From: Falsirhodobacter algicola
GTDB lineage: Bacteria; Pseudomonadota; Alphaproteobacteria; Rhodobacterales; Rhodobacteraceae
Assembly (NCBI RefSeq): GCF_018279165.1
Contig: NZ_CP047289.1
Span: forward strand, 1,424,501 to 1,488,500
DNA: 64,000 nucleotides
Direction: 5' to 3'
The notes under the pieces were generated by a model, which had not been told where the DNA came from, ran no database searches, and saw nothing but the letters and a program-made list of their open reading frames with translations. The position numbers were made by a program, and so were the translations under genes. Below are positions 26,359-37,191 of the stretch, one piece after another. The number at the start of each line of letters is the position of its first letter. The stretch's first letter is position 1.

Positions 26359-26976
26359 TCAGATCATCCTCACAAGGTAGACGAAGGTGAAGACGCCGAT
26401 CCAGATGACGTCGAGGAAGTGCCAGAACAGGCTCAGGCAGCTCAGCCGCCGCTGCATGTCCGAGGTCAGGCCGAACTTGCGCACCTGCAGGACCAGCGTG
26501 GCCAGCCACAGCGTGCCGAAGGTGACGTGCAGACCGTGCGTGCCGACCAGCAGGAAGAAGGCCGACAGGAACGCCGAACGCTGCGGACCCGCACCTTCGT
26601 GGATCAGGTGGTGGAACTCGTAGATCTCGATTCCGAGGAAGGCGAGACCGAAGAGCGCCGTGACCAGCAGCCAGCCGATGACGTGACGGCTGTTGTGCTT
26701 CTGCATCGCCAGCATCGCGAAGCCGTAGGTGATCGACGAGAAGAGCAGCATCGCGGTGTTGATCGCGATGAGGTCCAGATCGAACAGTTCCTTCGGGCCG
26801 GGCCCGGCGGCAAAGGAGCCGCCGAGAACCGCATAGGTCGCAAAGAGGACCGCGAAGATGAGGCAATCGCTCATCAGGTAGATGTAGAAGCCCAGCATGG
26901 TGCTGGCGCCTTCGGGGTGGTGCGGCTCCTCCGCGAGGTGGAAGGCGCCGTCTTTGGGCAAGGTAACAGTGCTCAT
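26359..26976 (-). CDS. cyoC: Cytochrome o/ba3 quinol oxidase subunit III
   Basis: A 205-residue protein with five TM helices, typical of CyoC/QoxC. Family signatures include LGFYIYLMSDCLIFAVLFATY, a conserved Glu in FLGIEIYEFHHL and HGLHVTFG. It is the third gene in cyoABCD, separated by three bases from cyoB. It is expected to be a structural subunit without cofactors. Confidence 0.95.
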   Translation of the reverse strand: MSTVTLPKDGAFHLAEEPHHPEGASTMLGFYIYLMSDCLIFAVLFATYAVLGGSFAAGPGPKELFDLDLIAINTAMLLFSSITYGFAMLAMQKHNSRHVIGWLLVTALFGLAFLGIEIYEFHHLIHEGAGPQRSAFLSAFFLLVGTHGLHVTFGTLWLATLVLQVRKFGLTSDMQRRLSCLSLFWHFLDVIWIGVFTFVYLVRMI

Positions 26977-26979
26977 GGT

Positions 26980-28968
26980 TCAGACCTGCGCGAGTTGCTT
27001 GGTGCGGGCGTCCTCGGTCTTTGCGACCTCCTCGGCCGGGATGTAGAAGTCACGGTCCCGGTTGTAGGTGTGATAGATCGCGTAGCCGATCATCGACACG
27101 AAGGACAGCGCCGCAAGCCACCAGATGTACCAGATCAGGGCAAAGCCGCAGACCGTGGCGAACCCGGCGAGAATGAAGCCCGCCTCGGTGCCCTTGGGCA
27201 TGTGGATCGGGGCATAGCCGGACACCGGACGCTGATAGTTGCGCGCCTTCATGTCATGCCAGGCATCGACCTCGTAGGCCACCGGGGTGAACGCGAAGTT
27301 GTAGGCGGGGGGCGGCGAAGAGGTCGCCCATTCCAGCGTGCGGCCGTTCCACGGATCGCCCGTGACATCGCGCAGCTGATCGCGCTTCAGGATCGAGACG
27401 GCGATCTGGATCAGGAAGGCCCCGATGCCCACCGCGACCAGCGCGGCGCCGAATGCGGCGATGGCGAACCAGATGCGCAGGTCGGGATCGTCGAAGACCC
27501 GCATCCGCCGCGTCACGCCCATCAGGCCGAGCACATAGAGCGGGGTGAAGGCGAACCAGTAGCCCAGCACCCAGCCCCAGAACGACACCTTGCCCCAGAA
27601 CGGATCGAGACGGAAGCCGAAGGCCTTGGGGAACCAGTAGTTGACGCCCGCGAACACCCCGAACACCACGCCGCCGATGATCACGTTGTGGAAGTGCGCG
27701 ATCAGGAACAGCGAGTTGTGCAGCACGAAGTCGGCCGGCGGCACAGCCAGAAGCACGCCCGTCATCCCGCCGATCGTGAAGGTCACGAGGAAGGCGATGG
27801 TCCACATCATCGGCGCTTCGAACCGGATGCGCCCCTTATACATGGTGAACAGCCAGTTGAAGATCTTCGCACCCGTCGGGATGGAGATGATCATCGTCGT
27901 GATCCCGAAGAAGGAGTTCACGCTCGCCCCCGACCCCATCGTGAAGAAGTGGTGCAGCCACACGATGTAGGACAGGATGGTGATGACGATCGTCGCATAG
28001 ACCATCGAGGTGTAGCCGAACAGCCGCTTGCCCGAGAAGGTGGACGTCACCTCGGAGAAGACCCCGAAGAGCGGCAGGATCAGGATGTACACTTCCGGGT
28101 GGCCCCAGATCCAGATCAGGTTGACATACATCATCGGGTTCCCGCCCAGATCGGCGGTGAAGAAGTTGGTCCCGATGTAGCGGTCGAGCGTCAGCAGAAC
28201 CAGCACGGCCGTCAGGACCGGGAAGGATGCGACGATCAGGATGTTGGTGCAGAGCGCGGTCCAGCAGAAGATCGGCATCTTCATCATGGTCATGCCCGGG
28301 CAGCGCATCTTGATGATGGTCACCAGAAGGTTGATGCCCGACAGCGTCGTACCGACACCGGCCACCTGCAGACCCCAGATGTAGTAATCGACACCCGTGG
28401 ACGGCGATGCCCCGATCCCCGACAGCGGCGGGAAGGCCAGCCAGCCGGTTTGCGCGTATTCACCGACGAAGAGCGAGATCATCGTCAGCACCGCGCCGCC
28501 GACCGTCATCCAGAACGAGAAGTTGTTCAGGAACGGGAAGGCCACGTCGCGCGCGCCGATCTGCAGCGGCATGACGAAGTTCATCAGACCGGTCACGAAC
28601 GGCATCGCGACGAAGAAGATCATGATGACGCCGTGCGCCGTAAAGACCTGATCGTAGTGGTGCGCGTTCAGATAGCCTTCGGAGCCGTTGAAGGCCCAGA
28701 CCTGCTGGATCCGCATCATCACCGCATCGGCGAAGCCGCGCAGCAGCATGATCGTTCCCAGCACCATGTACATGATGCCGATCTTCTTGTGGTCGATGCT
28801 GACGACCCAGTTCTTCCAGAGCGGCACCCAGAGACGGAAATACGTCATGGCTGCCAGAACCGCCGTGCCGAGCACGGCGACCCCGATGAATGTTGCCACC
28901 AGCACCGGCTCGTGGATCGGGATGGCGGCCCATGTCAGGCGGCCAAAGATGAATTCGGTTAGGGTCAT
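26980..28968 (-). CDS. cyoB: Cytochrome o/ba3 quinol oxidase subunit I
   Basis: The catalytic subunit (662 residues) of a haem-copper quinol oxidase, with low-spin haem, binuclear haem-CuB centre and proton channels. Visible signatures include [10 protein letters not shown], the CuB/Tyr helix [19 protein letters not shown], the CuB His pair in VWLHHFFT and the haem-ligand region [11 protein letters not shown]. It transfers electrons from ubiquinol to oxygen and pumps protons. Haem type (o or a) cannot be read from this protein; the linked surf1 favours haem a. Confidence 0.97.
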   Translation of the reverse strand: MTLTEFIFGRLTWAAIPIHEPVLVATFIGVAVLGTAVLAAMTYFRLWVPLWKNWVVSIDHKKIGIMYMVLGTIMLLRGFADAVMMRIQQVWAFNGSEGYLNAHHYDQVFTAHGVIMIFFVAMPFVTGLMNFVMPLQIGARDVAFPFLNNFSFWMTVGGAVLTMISLFVGEYAQTGWLAFPPLSGIGASPSTGVDYYIWGLQVAGVGTTLSGINLLVTIIKMRCPGMTMMKMPIFCWTALCTNILIVASFPVLTAVLVLLTLDRYIGTNFFTADLGGNPMMYVNLIWIWGHPEVYILILPLFGVFSEVTSTFSGKRLFGYTSMVYATIVITILSYIVWLHHFFTMGSGASVNSFFGITTMIISIPTGAKIFNWLFTMYKGRIRFEAPMMWTIAFLVTFTIGGMTGVLLAVPPADFVLHNSLFLIAHFHNVIIGGVVFGVFAGVNYWFPKAFGFRLDPFWGKVSFWGWVLGYWFAFTPLYVLGLMGVTRRMRVFDDPDLRIWFAIAAFGAALVAVGIGAFLIQIAVSILKRDQLRDVTGDPWNGRTLEWATSSPPPAYNFAFTPVAYEVDAWHDMKARNYQRPVSGYAPIHMPKGTEAGFILAGFATVCGFALIWYIWWLAALSFVSMIGYAIYHTYNRDRDFYIPAEEVAKTEDARTKQLAQV

Positions 28969-28981
28969 ATCGCCTGTTCCG

Positions 28982-30145
28982 TCAAAGGGCCTGTGCGCTC
29001 GTCGGCGCGGAAAGAAGGGTGATCGCTGGCGTCAGCGAAGGGCCGGGACGATCGAGGCCGTGGCCACGCACCGGGCTCGTATCGCGGGCGGCGACGATCA
29101 CCTGCTCGTTGCCGTAGATGCGCTGCGAATCGAGCACCGTGCAGAACGCATCGACCGTGACCGGGGTGGAGCCGAAGGGCGTCGGACCGCGGGTGAACAC
29201 CTTGGTGGACAGTTCGGTCACGTTCATCGTGCCGGCATTGCCGAAGCCGCCAAGCTCGTCCACCGCCATCATCTCGTCGACGCACATCCGCGTGCCATCG
29301 ACGCAGCGGTTGACGATCGCGTGCCACAGGCCCGGCTCGACCGAGTTGTAGTAGCTGACGGGAACGTTCTCGGAGGGCTGCTCCAGCTGAGCATAGAGAT
29401 CGCGGTCGAGCGGTGCGCCCTGAGCGCGGACCGAGTCCACCCAGTCGTTGAACCCATCCTCGGAGAGGACATGCGTCTCAAAGCGCATATGCGAGAAGCC
29501 GTGACCAGAGTAATGCGCCGAGAAGCCTTCATAGACGCCCTCGTGGTTCATCACGCCGTTCAGCTTCGTCTCCATCGCGGGCATGGCATAGATCATACCG
29601 GCCATCGCGGGGATGTAGAAGGCGTTCATCACCGAGGTCGCCGTGATCGAGAATTCGACCGGACGGTCCACCGGGGTCGCAACCTCGTTGATGGTCGCGA
29701 TGCCGTATTCGGGATAGATGAACATCCACTTCCAGTCCATCGCCACGACCTGCACGCGCAGCGGCTCGTAATCCTCCTCGATCGGTTGATCGGCGGCGAT
29801 TCGGTCCAGCGGGCGGTACGGGTCCAGAAGGTGCGTGCCGACCCAAGTCAGCGCGCCGAGGCAGATGATGATCAGCAGCGGCGCCGACCAGATCACCAGC
29901 TCGAGGCGGGTGGAGTGGTGGAACTCGGGGTCGTACTCGGCGTCCTTGTTGGACTCGCGGTACTTCCAGGCGAAGAAGCCGACGAGCGCGATCACCGGAA
30001 TGATGATCAGCAGCATCAGCAGCGTCGAGATCACGAGGACATCGCGCTGCTGTGCCGCAACGTCACCCGCGGGCGACAGCACCACGGGCTTGCAGGCGGC
30101 TATGAGGGCGAGCGGCGCCAATGCGGCGAGGCGAAAGCTTTTCAC
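28982..30145 (-). CDS. cyoA: Cytochrome o/ba3 quinol oxidase subunit II
   Basis: A 387-residue lipoprotein subunit. With the GTG start chosen, the N-terminus is a classic lipoprotein signal ending in LIAAC (Cys18); ATG codons farther upstream would bury this signal. Two TM helices follow (about 35-55 and 80-100), then a cupredoxin-fold domain lacking the CuA ligands, as expected for a quinol rather than cytochrome c oxidase. It is the first gene of cyoABCD-surf1-regBA, 161 bases from the divergent MFS gene. Confidence 0.93.
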   Translation of the reverse strand: MKSFRLAALAPLALIAACKPVVLSPAGDVAAQQRDVLVISTLLMLLIIIPVIALVGFFAWKYRESNKDAEYDPEFHHSTRLELVIWSAPLLIIICLGALTWVGTHLLDPYRPLDRIAADQPIEEDYEPLRVQVVAMDWKWMFIYPEYGIATINEVATPVDRPVEFSITATSVMNAFYIPAMAGMIYAMPAMETKLNGVMNHEGVYEGFSAHYSGHGFSHMRFETHVLSEDGFNDWVDSVRAQGAPLDRDLYAQLEQPSENVPVSYYNSVEPGLWHAIVNRCVDGTRMCVDEMMAVDELGGFGNAGTMNVTELSTKVFTRGPTPFGSTPVTVDAFCTVLDSQRIYGNEQVIVAARDTSPVRGHGLDRPGPSLTPAITLLSAPTSAQAL

Positions 30146-30229
30146 GGCGAATCCATTCGGAATGGTCGGACTGATGGCCGAGGTGGCATTGTATGGCCCC
30201 GCGATAAACCCGAAGCCCGAGCGGCAACA

Positions 30230-30259
30230 TTGGACAATTTGCCCAATCCCAAGTCTAAT
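30230..30259 (+). promoter_or_regulatory. Candidate promoter with inverted repeat for MFS gene
   Basis: TTGGAC (30230-30235), 18 bases, TCTAAT (30254-30259). An inverted repeat ATTGG-N9-CCAAT (30229-30247) overlaps the -35 and spacer and could be an operator acting on either divergent gene. Confidence 0.38.
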
Positions 30260-30306
30260 GCAATAAAGGCAGACAGCAAACCAAGCAATCGAATGGAGTT
30301 GAGCCC

Positions 30307-31638
30307 GTGAGCATCCCTGCATCAACGACGGCGGAGCAGGACGCCCGCCGCCTGCATTCCGACAGCCACGGGCGGCATGAGGCCGACCCGGGCGAGATGG
30401 CGATCGGTGTCATCATCGGGCGGACGGCGGAGTTCTTCGACTTCTTCGTCTTCGCCATCGCCTGCGTCCTCGTGTTCCCCGTCCGCCTGTTCCCCTTCGT
30501 GGACGCGCTGACCGGCACGCTCTATTCCTTCGCGGTGCTGGCGCTGGCCTTCGTCGCCCGGCCCTTCGGGTCGGCCTTCTTCCTCTGGGTGGACCGCACC
30601 TATGGCCGCGCGGCCAAGCTGACGGCGGCGCTGTTCCTGCTTGGAACCTCCACCGTCGCGATCGGCCTGATCCCGACCTACGAGACGCTCGGCCCGGCGG
30701 CCATCATCATTCTGTGCGTGCTGCGCATCGGGCAGGGCTTCGCGCTCGGCGGGGCATGGGACGGTCTGGCCTCGCTCCTGTCGCTCAGCGCGCCGGAGCA
30801 TAAGCGCGGCTGGTACGCGATGATCCCGCAGCTCGGCGCGCCCATCGCGCTCGTGGTGGCGGCGGGCCTCTTCGTGTACCTGACGCTCGGCATGTCGGCG
30901 GTGGACTTCTACGACTGGGGCTGGCGCTATCCGTTCTTCGTCGCCTTCTCCATCAACGTCGTGGCGCTGTTCGCCCGTCTGCGGATCGTGGCGACGCCCG
31001 ACTATGAGGAAATGTTCGCCAACAACGAACTGCAACCGACCTCGCTGCGCTCCACCCTGCGGGCCGAGGGCCGGTCGATCGTGGTCGGCATCTTCACCCC
31101 GCTGGCCAGCTTTGCGATGCTGCACATGCTGACGGTCTTCCCGCTCGGCTATGTCTTCCTCTTCACGGAAAACAGCCCCGCCGGCTTCCTGACGACGCTG
31201 GTGATCGGCGCGCTGGTCGGCCTCGGCGCGACGGCCCTGTCGGGGCGCCTGTCGGACACGATCGGTCGCCGCAAGCTGCTGACCGGTGCCACCATCGGCA
31301 TCGCGGCCTTCGCCATCGTCGGGCCGATCCTGCTCGGCTTCGGTGGCGTGGGGCAGACGATCTACGTCATCCTCGGATTCATCCTGCTGGGCCTCAGCTT
31401 CGGTCAGGCGTCGGGTGCGGTCGCGGCCAGCTTCGGCAAGGGCTACCGCTACACCGCCTCGGCGGTCACCTCGGATCTGGCTTGGGTCGCGGGGGCGGGT
31501 CTTGCGCCCTTCGCCGCGCTGTTCCTGACGGCCTCGCTCGGCCTCTGGGCGGCGGGTGCCTACCTTCTGTCCGGCGCGATCTGCACGCTGATCGCCCTGC
31601 GCGTGAACCGCCTGACGGGGAACATGGGCCGCGCCTGA
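30307..31638 (+). CDS. MFS transporter, metabolite:H+ symporter type
   Basis: A 443-residue protein with twelve hydrophobic segments. The signatures of the MHS/ProP-KgtP branch are present: IIGRTAEFFDFFVFA near the first helix, ARPFGSAFFLWVDRTYGRA in the loop between helices 2 and 3, and SGRLSDTIGRRKL between helices 8 and 9. Members import organic acids or osmolytes with protons. The GTG start has GGAG about ten bases upstream. It diverges from cyoA and ends at a strong terminator. The substrate is unknown. Confidence 0.88.
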   Translation: MSIPASTTAEQDARRLHSDSHGRHEADPGEMAIGVIIGRTAEFFDFFVFAIACVLVFPVRLFPFVDALTGTLYSFAVLALAFVARPFGSAFFLWVDRTYGRAAKLTAALFLLGTSTVAIGLIPTYETLGPAAIIILCVLRIGQGFALGGAWDGLASLLSLSAPEHKRGWYAMIPQLGAPIALVVAAGLFVYLTLGMSAVDFYDWGWRYPFFVAFSINVVALFARLRIVATPDYEEMFANNELQPTSLRSTLRAEGRSIVVGIFTPLASFAMLHMLTVFPLGYVFLFTENSPAGFLTTLVIGALVGLGATALSGRLSDTIGRRKLLTGATIGIAAFAIVGPILLGFGGVGQTIYVILGFILLGLSFGQASGAVAASFGKGYRYTASAVTSDLAWVAGAGLAPFAALFLTASLGLWAAGAYLLSGAICTLIALRVNRLTGNMGRA

Positions 31639-31661
31639 TGCGCCCCAGTCCTTTCGGCATC

Positions 31662-31688
31662 AAGGCCCCGCTTCGGCGGGGCCTTTTT
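31662..31688 (+). terminator. Rho-independent terminator of the MFS gene
   Basis: AAGGCCCCGC (31662-31671), TTCG loop, GCGGGGCCTT (31676-31685) followed by TTT: a 10-bp stem ending in a T-run, 24 bases after the stop. Confidence 0.85.
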
Positions 31689-31712
31689 CGTTCCGCCCTG
31701 CCCCGGACATGA

Positions 31713-31738
31713 AAAAAGCGGCCCGAAGGCCGCTTTTT
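31713..31738 (-). terminator. Bidirectional terminator of cysNC
   Basis: A-run plus AGCGGCC (31717-31723), CGAA loop, GGCCGCT (31728-31734) plus T-run. It is symmetric, so it can end transcription of cysD-cysNC on the minus strand and back up the MFS terminator on the plus strand. Confidence 0.8.
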
Positions 31739-31759
31739 CCGTGCGATGCGATGCCGGGA

Positions 31760-33670
31760 TCAATCCCGCAGCAGATAATCCACGATCATCTCGGCGGCGG
31801 CTTCGGCCGACATCTCGTTGGTGTTGACCACGATCTCCGCCGACTCGGGTGCCTCATAGGGGCTGTCGATGCCGGTGAAGTTCTTCAACTGGCCCGCGCG
31901 CGCCTTCTTATAAAGGCCCTTCACGTCGCGGCTTTCGGCCACGTCCAGCGGGGTGTCCACGAAGACCTCCACGAACTCGCCCTCGGCCATCAGGTCGCGG
32001 ACCATGCGGCGTTCGGACTGGAACGGACTGATGAAGGCCGTCAGCACGATCAGGCCGGCATCCGTCATCAGGCGGGCCACTTCGCCCACGCGGCGGATGT
32101 TCTCCACCCGGTCGGCATCGGTGAAGCCGAGATCGCGGTTCAGCCCGTGGCGCACATTGTCGCCATCCAGCAGGAACGAATGCCGCCCCATGGAGTGCAG
32201 CTTCTTCTCCACGAGGTTGGCGATCGTGGATTTGCCCGAACCCGACAGGCCCGTGAACCACACGACCCGCGGCTTCTGCCCCTTCTGGGCGGCATGGGCG
32301 TCACGGTCGATATCGACCGCCTGCCAGTGGATGTTCTGCGACCGGCGCAGCGCGAAGTGGATGAGGCCCGCCGCCACGGTCGCGTTCGTCATCCGGTCGA
32401 TCAGGATGAAGCCGCCCATCGTGCGGTCGTCGTCATAGCTCTCGAACACCAGCGGGCGGTCGGTGGAGATGTTGCACACCCCGATCGCGTTCAGCTTCAG
32501 CGTCCGCGAGGCCAGATGCTCGGCGGTGTTCACGTTCACCTCGAACTTCGGTTCGGTGATGGTGGCGGTGACCGATTGCGTGCCCAGTTGCAGGATATAG
32601 GGACGGCCCGGAAGCATCTCGGCCTCGTCCATCCAGATCAGCGTCGTCTCGAACTGATCGGCGACTTCGGGCGGCATGTCGGCCGCCGCGATCACCGACC
32701 CGCGCGAGCAGTCGATCTCGTCGGCGAAGGTGATCGTGACCGCCTGCCCCGCGATCGCGCTGTCGAGATCGCCGTCATAGGTCACGATCGACTTCACGGT
32801 GGAGGTCTTGCCCGACGGCACGACCCGCACCGCATCGCCCGGTCGCACCATCCCCGAGGACACCGTCCCCGAGAAGCCGCGGAAATCGAGGTTCGGACGG
32901 TTCACCCACTGCACCGGCATGCGGAACGGACGCTCGCGCGCCGAACGGTCGGTCAGCGGCACCTCTTCGAGATGCGCCATCAGCGTCGGGCCGTAATACC
33001 AGTCCATGCCGGTGGACCGCTCGACGATGTTGTCGCCCCGCAGGCCCGAGATCGGGATCGCGGTGAATTCCTTAATGCCGATCGATTCGGCGAAGGCGCG
33101 GTAATCGGCGACGATCTCGTCGTAACGCTCCTGCGAATACCCGACGAGGTCCATCTTGTTCACCGCCAGCACCACATTCGGGATGCCGAGGAGGTTCACG
33201 ATGTAGCTGTGCCGCCGCGTCTGCGTCAGCACGCCCTGACGCGCGTCGATCAGGATCACGGCAAGATCGGCGGTGGACGCGCCGGTGACCATGTTGCGGG
33301 TGTATTGTTCGTGGCCGGGCGTGTCGGCGACGATGAACTTGCGCTTGTCGGTCGCAAAGAAGCGATAGGCGACATCGATGGTGATGCCCTGCTCCCGCTC
33401 GGCGGCCAGACCGTCCACCAGAAGGGCGAAGTCGATCTCCTGCCCTTGGGTGCCGACGGCCTTCGAATCCTTGGACAGCGTCGCCAGCTGATCCTCGAAG
33501 ATCATCTTGCTGTCATAGAGCAGGCGACCGATCAGCGTGGATTTACCGTCATCCACCGACCCGCAGGTGATGAAGCGCAGCATCGTCTTGTGCTGGTGCT
33601 TGGCAAGATAGGCGTCGATGTCTTCGGCGATCAGCGCGTCGACCTTGTACTCGTGCGTCTGCTCGGTCAT
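31760..33670 (-). CDS. cysNC: Bifunctional sulfate adenylyltransferase subunit 1 / APS kinase
   Basis: A 636-residue fusion. The N-terminal GTPase (CysN) has GSVDDGKST (37-45) and [12 protein letters not shown]; an EF-Tu-like beta region follows. The C-terminal APS kinase (CysC) has its own P-loop GLSGSGKST near residue 474 and [15 protein letters not shown]. The enzyme makes APS with CysD and phosphorylates it to PAPS. Its ATG overlaps the cysD stop by one base. The APS kinase part makes PAPS available to sulfotransferases, two of which are encoded in the capsule locus here. The fused form also occurs as NodQ in rhizobia. Confidence 0.95.
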   Translation of the reverse strand: MTEQTHEYKVDALIAEDIDAYLAKHQHKTMLRFITCGSVDDGKSTLIGRLLYDSKMIFEDQLATLSKDSKAVGTQGQEIDFALLVDGLAAEREQGITIDVAYRFFATDKRKFIVADTPGHEQYTRNMVTGASTADLAVILIDARQGVLTQTRRHSYIVNLLGIPNVVLAVNKMDLVGYSQERYDEIVADYRAFAESIGIKEFTAIPISGLRGDNIVERSTGMDWYYGPTLMAHLEEVPLTDRSARERPFRMPVQWVNRPNLDFRGFSGTVSSGMVRPGDAVRVVPSGKTSTVKSIVTYDGDLDSAIAGQAVTITFADEIDCSRGSVIAAADMPPEVADQFETTLIWMDEAEMLPGRPYILQLGTQSVTATITEPKFEVNVNTAEHLASRTLKLNAIGVCNISTDRPLVFESYDDDRTMGGFILIDRMTNATVAAGLIHFALRRSQNIHWQAVDIDRDAHAAQKGQKPRVVWFTGLSGSGKSTIANLVEKKLHSMGRHSFLLDGDNVRHGLNRDLGFTDADRVENIRRVGEVARLMTDAGLIVLTAFISPFQSERRMVRDLMAEGEFVEVFVDTPLDVAESRDVKGLYKKARAGQLKNFTGIDSPYEAPESAEIVVNTNEMSAEAAAEMIVDYLLRD

Positions 33671-34581
33671 CAGAAGTAACCTTCCTGCTTCTTCTTTTCC
33701 ATCGAGGCGGCGCTGTCATGGTCGATCGCGCGGCCCTGCCGTTCGGATGTGGTGGTGAGCAGCATTTCCTGAATGACTTCGGACAGGGTCGCGGCCTCGG
33801 ATTCGACGGCCCCCGTCAGGGGATAGCAGCCCAGCGTGCGGAACCGGACGGAGCGGAGTTCCGGCTCCTCCCCCGCGCGCAGCGGGAAGCGGTCGTCATC
33901 CACCATGATCAGCAGCCCGTCGCGTTCCACGACCGGGCGCGGCGCCGAGAAATAGAGCGGGACGATCTCGATCCCCTCGAGCTGGATGTACTGCCAGATG
34001 TCCAGTTCGGTCCAGTTGGAGAGCGGGAAGACGCGGATCGATTCCCCCTTCTGCTTGCGGGCGTTGTACTGGCTCCAGAGTTCGGGGCGCTGGTTCTTCG
34101 GGTCCCAGCGGTGATTGGCCGAGCGGAAGGAGAAGACGCGTTCCTTGGCGCGGGATTTCTCCTCGTCGCGCCGTGCGCCGCCGAAGGCCGCATCGAAGCC
34201 GTATTTGGTCAGCGCCTGCTTCAGGCCGTCCGTCTTCCACATGTCGGTGTGCAACGAGCCGTGGTCGAACGGGTTGATCCCCTTCTCCATCGCCTCGGGG
34301 TTGTGATGGACCAAGAGGCGCATGCCGGCATCGGCGGCGGCCTTGTCGCGCAGCTTGTACATCTCTTGGAATTTCCAAGTGGTATCGACATGCAGCAACG
34401 GGAAAGGCGGCGGCGAAGGGAAGAACGCCTTCTTGGCCAGATGCAGCATGCAAGCCGAGTCCTTGCCGACGGAATAGAGCATCACCGGGTTCGTCGCAGT
34501 CGCCACGACCTCGCGCATGATCTGGATGCTTTCCGCCTCAAGCCGCTGCAGGTGTGTCAGTTGCCGGTCATCCAACGCCAT
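33670..34581 (-). CDS. cysD: Sulfate adenylyltransferase subunit 2
   Basis: The catalytic PP-loop subunit of ATP sulfurylase. The SVGKDS loop lies at 37-42 and further family motifs are visible ([38 protein letters not shown]). About 303 residues from the chosen ATG ([11 protein letters not shown]), which has GAGAAG six bases upstream; an ATG seven codons earlier is the alternative. It forms an operon with cysNC. The 138 bases upstream, before recQ, show no clear promoter. Confidence 0.95.
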   Translation of the reverse strand: MALDDRQLTHLQRLEAESIQIMREVVATATNPVMLYSVGKDSACMLHLAKKAFFPSPPPFPLLHVDTTWKFQEMYKLRDKAAADAGMRLLVHHNPEAMEKGINPFDHGSLHTDMWKTDGLKQALTKYGFDAAFGGARRDEEKSRAKERVFSFRSANHRWDPKNQRPELWSQYNARKQKGESIRVFPLSNWTELDIWQYIQLEGIEIVPLYFSAPRPVVERDGLLIMVDDDRFPLRAGEEPELRSVRFRTLGCYPLTGAVESEAATLSEVIQEMLLTTTSERQGRAIDHDSAASMEKKKQEGYF

Positions 34582-34719
34582 GGTCATCTTCTCACAATTC
34601 ATTCGAAGCCACGTTTCACTGCCACAGCCAGCGGCGGCGCGAAAGGTGCCATATACCTCAAGAGAACATGCACGCCCGGCACGGACAACGAAAAAGTCGC
34701 CTCCGAGCGCGATCGGGCG

Positions 34720-36756
34720 TCAGCCGTCGTGCAGGATCTCGAGGAAGGCCGCGCCGAAACGGTCCAGCTTCTGCGGACCCAGCCCGCCGATCCGGTCCAG
34801 ATCGGACAGGGTGGAGGGGCGGCTTTCGGCGATGCGGCGCAGGGTCGCAGTGGGCAGGTTCATCGGCTTGCCCGTCCCGTCCTCGCCGCGGGCAAGGCGG
34901 ACCTGCGCCTCGGCCAGCCGGTCGAAGATGAGGCCCGCATCGCGCCCCGCAAGGCGGCGGCGCTGCGGGTGCATCGGCTCGGCCGCGCCGTTGATCACCG
35001 CAAGGAAGGCCGAGCCATAGCTTTCCAGCTTGCGCGCCCCGACCCCGGTGATGCGCGCCATGTCGTCCAGCGTGGCGGGGCGGCGCTCGGCCATCTCGGC
35101 CAAGGTGCGGTCGGTGAAGATCACATAGGCGGGGACGTTCTGCGCCTCGGCCAGCGCGCGGCGCTTGGCCTTCAGCGCGGACATCAGGGGCGCGTCCTCG
35201 TCGCTGACCAGCGTCTTGACGGCGGTGCGGCCGGGGGCCTTGTCCACCGTGTCGCGGCGCAGGGTGATCGGCTGCTCCCCCTTCAGGATCGGCAGCGCCT
35301 CGTCGGTCATGCGCAGGGCGCCATGGCGTTCGGGATCGGGGCGCACCAGATCGCGCCCCATCATCTGCCGGAACACCGCGCCCCATGCGGGTTTGGACAG
35401 ATCGCGCCCGACGGCAAAGGTCGGCAGCGCGTCATGCCCCCGTTCGGCCACCTTGGTGGTGCGGTTGCCGGTCAGGATGTCGATCAGATGGCCCGTTCCG
35501 AACCATTCACCCGTGCGCAGGATCGCCGAGAGCGCCTTGCGCACGGCCTCGGTCGCGTCGAACACCTCGACGGGGCGGTCGCAGATGTCGCAATTGCCGC
35601 ACGGCTCGGAGGTTTCGCCGAAATAGCGCAGAAGGCCCTGACGGCGGCAGCTCATCGCCTCGGCAAGGCCCAGAAGGGCATTGAGGCGCCCGTGATCGGC
35701 GGCGCGGCGTTCGGGCGGGGCCACGCTTTCGTCGATCTGGCTGCGGCGCAGGCGAATGTCGTCGGGGCCGTAGAGGGTCAGCGTTTCGGCCGGGGCGCCG
35801 TCGCGGCCCGCGCGGCCGATCTCCTGATAGTAGCCTTCGATGGTCTTGGGCAGATCGGCATGGGCAACCCAGCGGATGTCGGGCTTGTCGATGCCCATCC
35901 CGAAGGCCACCGTCGCCACGACGATCAAGCCATCCTCGCGCTGAAAGCGGGTTTCCACCATGCGCCGTTCTTCGGGGTCCATGCCGCCATGGTAATGGGC
36001 GGCGCTGTGTCCCGCCTCTTCCAGCGCGCGGGCCAGCGTCTCGGTCTTGGCGCGGGTGGCGGTATAGACGATGCCCGACAGGCCCTTGCGACGGCCCGCC
36101 CAATCGAGGATCTGGCGGCGCGGGCTGTCCTTCACGGCAAAGGCAAGGTGGATGTTCGGCCGATCGAAGCCGCGCAGGAAGGTGGCGGGCGTCTCGCCGC
36201 CAAACAGCCGCTCCACGATCTCGGCCTGCGTTTCGGCATCGGCGGTGGCCGTGAAGGCCGCGAGCGGCACGCCGAGGCTGCGCCGCAGCGTGCCGATCCG
36301 CAGGTAATCGGGGCGGAAATCGTGCCCCCATTGGCTGACGCAATGCGCCTCGTCCACCGCGATCAGGCCGACGCCGATGCGCCGCAGCATCCCTTCGGCC
36401 ACGCCAAGGCGTTCGGGCGCCATATAGAGCAGCTTCAGCCGGCCCTGATCCAGCGCCTCGAAGACTTCCTCATTCTCGGCCTCGGTATTGGCCGATGTCA
36501 GCGCCCCCGCCTCCACGCCCACCTCGCGGAGCGATCGGACCTGATCGCGCATCAGCGCGATCAACGGCGAGATGACGACCGTCACCCCATCGCGGCACAG
36601 CGCCGGAAGCTGATAGCAGAGCGATTTGCCCCCGCCCGTGGGCATGATGGCCAGCGTGTTCTGCCCGGCCGTCACCGCGGCCACGATCTCTTCCTGCCCG
36701 GGGCGGAAGGCATCGAAGCCGAAGATGTCGCGCAGGAAGGTCGCCGGGGCCGTCAT
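34720..36756 (-). CDS. recQ: ATP-dependent DNA helicase RecQ
   Basis: A 678-residue 3'-5' helicase. The Q motif region FRPGQEEIV is followed by motif I MPTGGGKS (38-45), DEAH near 137, and motif VI in RAGRDG. The RQC zinc-binding cysteines are spread over RRQGLLRYFGETSEPCGNCDICD. The C-terminus holds HRDC domain(s) from about 520 onward, possibly two in tandem (the motif pairs ITGVGARKL and IGGLGPQKL repeat). The start overlaps the yggT stop (TGATG). Confidence 0.95.
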   Translation of the reverse strand: MTAPATFLRDIFGFDAFRPGQEEIVAAVTAGQNTLAIMPTGGGKSLCYQLPALCRDGVTVVISPLIALMRDQVRSLREVGVEAGALTSANTEAENEEVFEALDQGRLKLLYMAPERLGVAEGMLRRIGVGLIAVDEAHCVSQWGHDFRPDYLRIGTLRRSLGVPLAAFTATADAETQAEIVERLFGGETPATFLRGFDRPNIHLAFAVKDSPRRQILDWAGRRKGLSGIVYTATRAKTETLARALEEAGHSAAHYHGGMDPEERRMVETRFQREDGLIVVATVAFGMGIDKPDIRWVAHADLPKTIEGYYQEIGRAGRDGAPAETLTLYGPDDIRLRRSQIDESVAPPERRAADHGRLNALLGLAEAMSCRRQGLLRYFGETSEPCGNCDICDRPVEVFDATEAVRKALSAILRTGEWFGTGHLIDILTGNRTTKVAERGHDALPTFAVGRDLSKPAWGAVFRQMMGRDLVRPDPERHGALRMTDEALPILKGEQPITLRRDTVDKAPGRTAVKTLVSDEDAPLMSALKAKRRALAEAQNVPAYVIFTDRTLAEMAERRPATLDDMARITGVGARKLESYGSAFLAVINGAAEPMHPQRRRLAGRDAGLIFDRLAEAQVRLARGEDGTGKPMNLPTATLRRIAESRPSTLSDLDRIGGLGPQKLDRFGAAFLEILHDG

Positions 36757-37043
36757 CAGTAGAAGGCGGCCGCGTTGTTCACGAGGATGATGCGCAGCGC
36801 ATAGACGGCCAGCAGCGCCACCAGCGGCGCCAGATCCAGCCCTGCCATGGACGGAAGCACCCGGCGGATCTGGCCATAGACCGGCTCCAGCAGGCGGTTC
36901 AGCCCTTCCCAGATCTGCCAGACGATGGGCTGGCGCAGGTTCAGCACGCCGAAATTGATCAGCCAGCTCATGATGACATGGGCGAAGATGATGAACTGCA
37001 CGACGCTGAGGATCAGCAGAAGGATCTGAAGCAGAGAAACCAT
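36756..37043 (-). CDS. yggT: YggT family membrane protein
   Basis: A 95-residue protein with two hydrophobic segments (about 5-25 and 65-85) and the YggT motif NPFRLL-like NRLLEPVYGQIRRVLP. Its function is not settled; it has been linked to osmotic shock tolerance and cell-division or septum-related clusters. It is upstream of recQ with overlapping stop and start codons. Confidence 0.88.
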   Translation of the reverse strand: MVSLLQILLLILSVVQFIIFAHVIMSWLINFGVLNLRQPIVWQIWEGLNRLLEPVYGQIRRVLPSMAGLDLAPLVALLAVYALRIILVNNAAAFY

Positions 37044-37191
37044 GGGCCCGTCCGTTGGAACAATTCGATCCCAGACCTAAGCGTTCGGGCGGTCCGGCAC
37101 AACGGGCTTCATGCCGCGCCGCCCTGCGCCATTGCGGCGCGCCCCGCCTTTCCGCTATGGCTTCGGGCGGGCGAGGCAGCGAGGCCAGTGC

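Noticed and set aside
26356-28962. Plus-strand open frame (868 codons) opposite cyoB/cyoC
   Set aside because: Asp/His/Arg/Gly-rich shadow of the oxidase genes; no recognisable domain.
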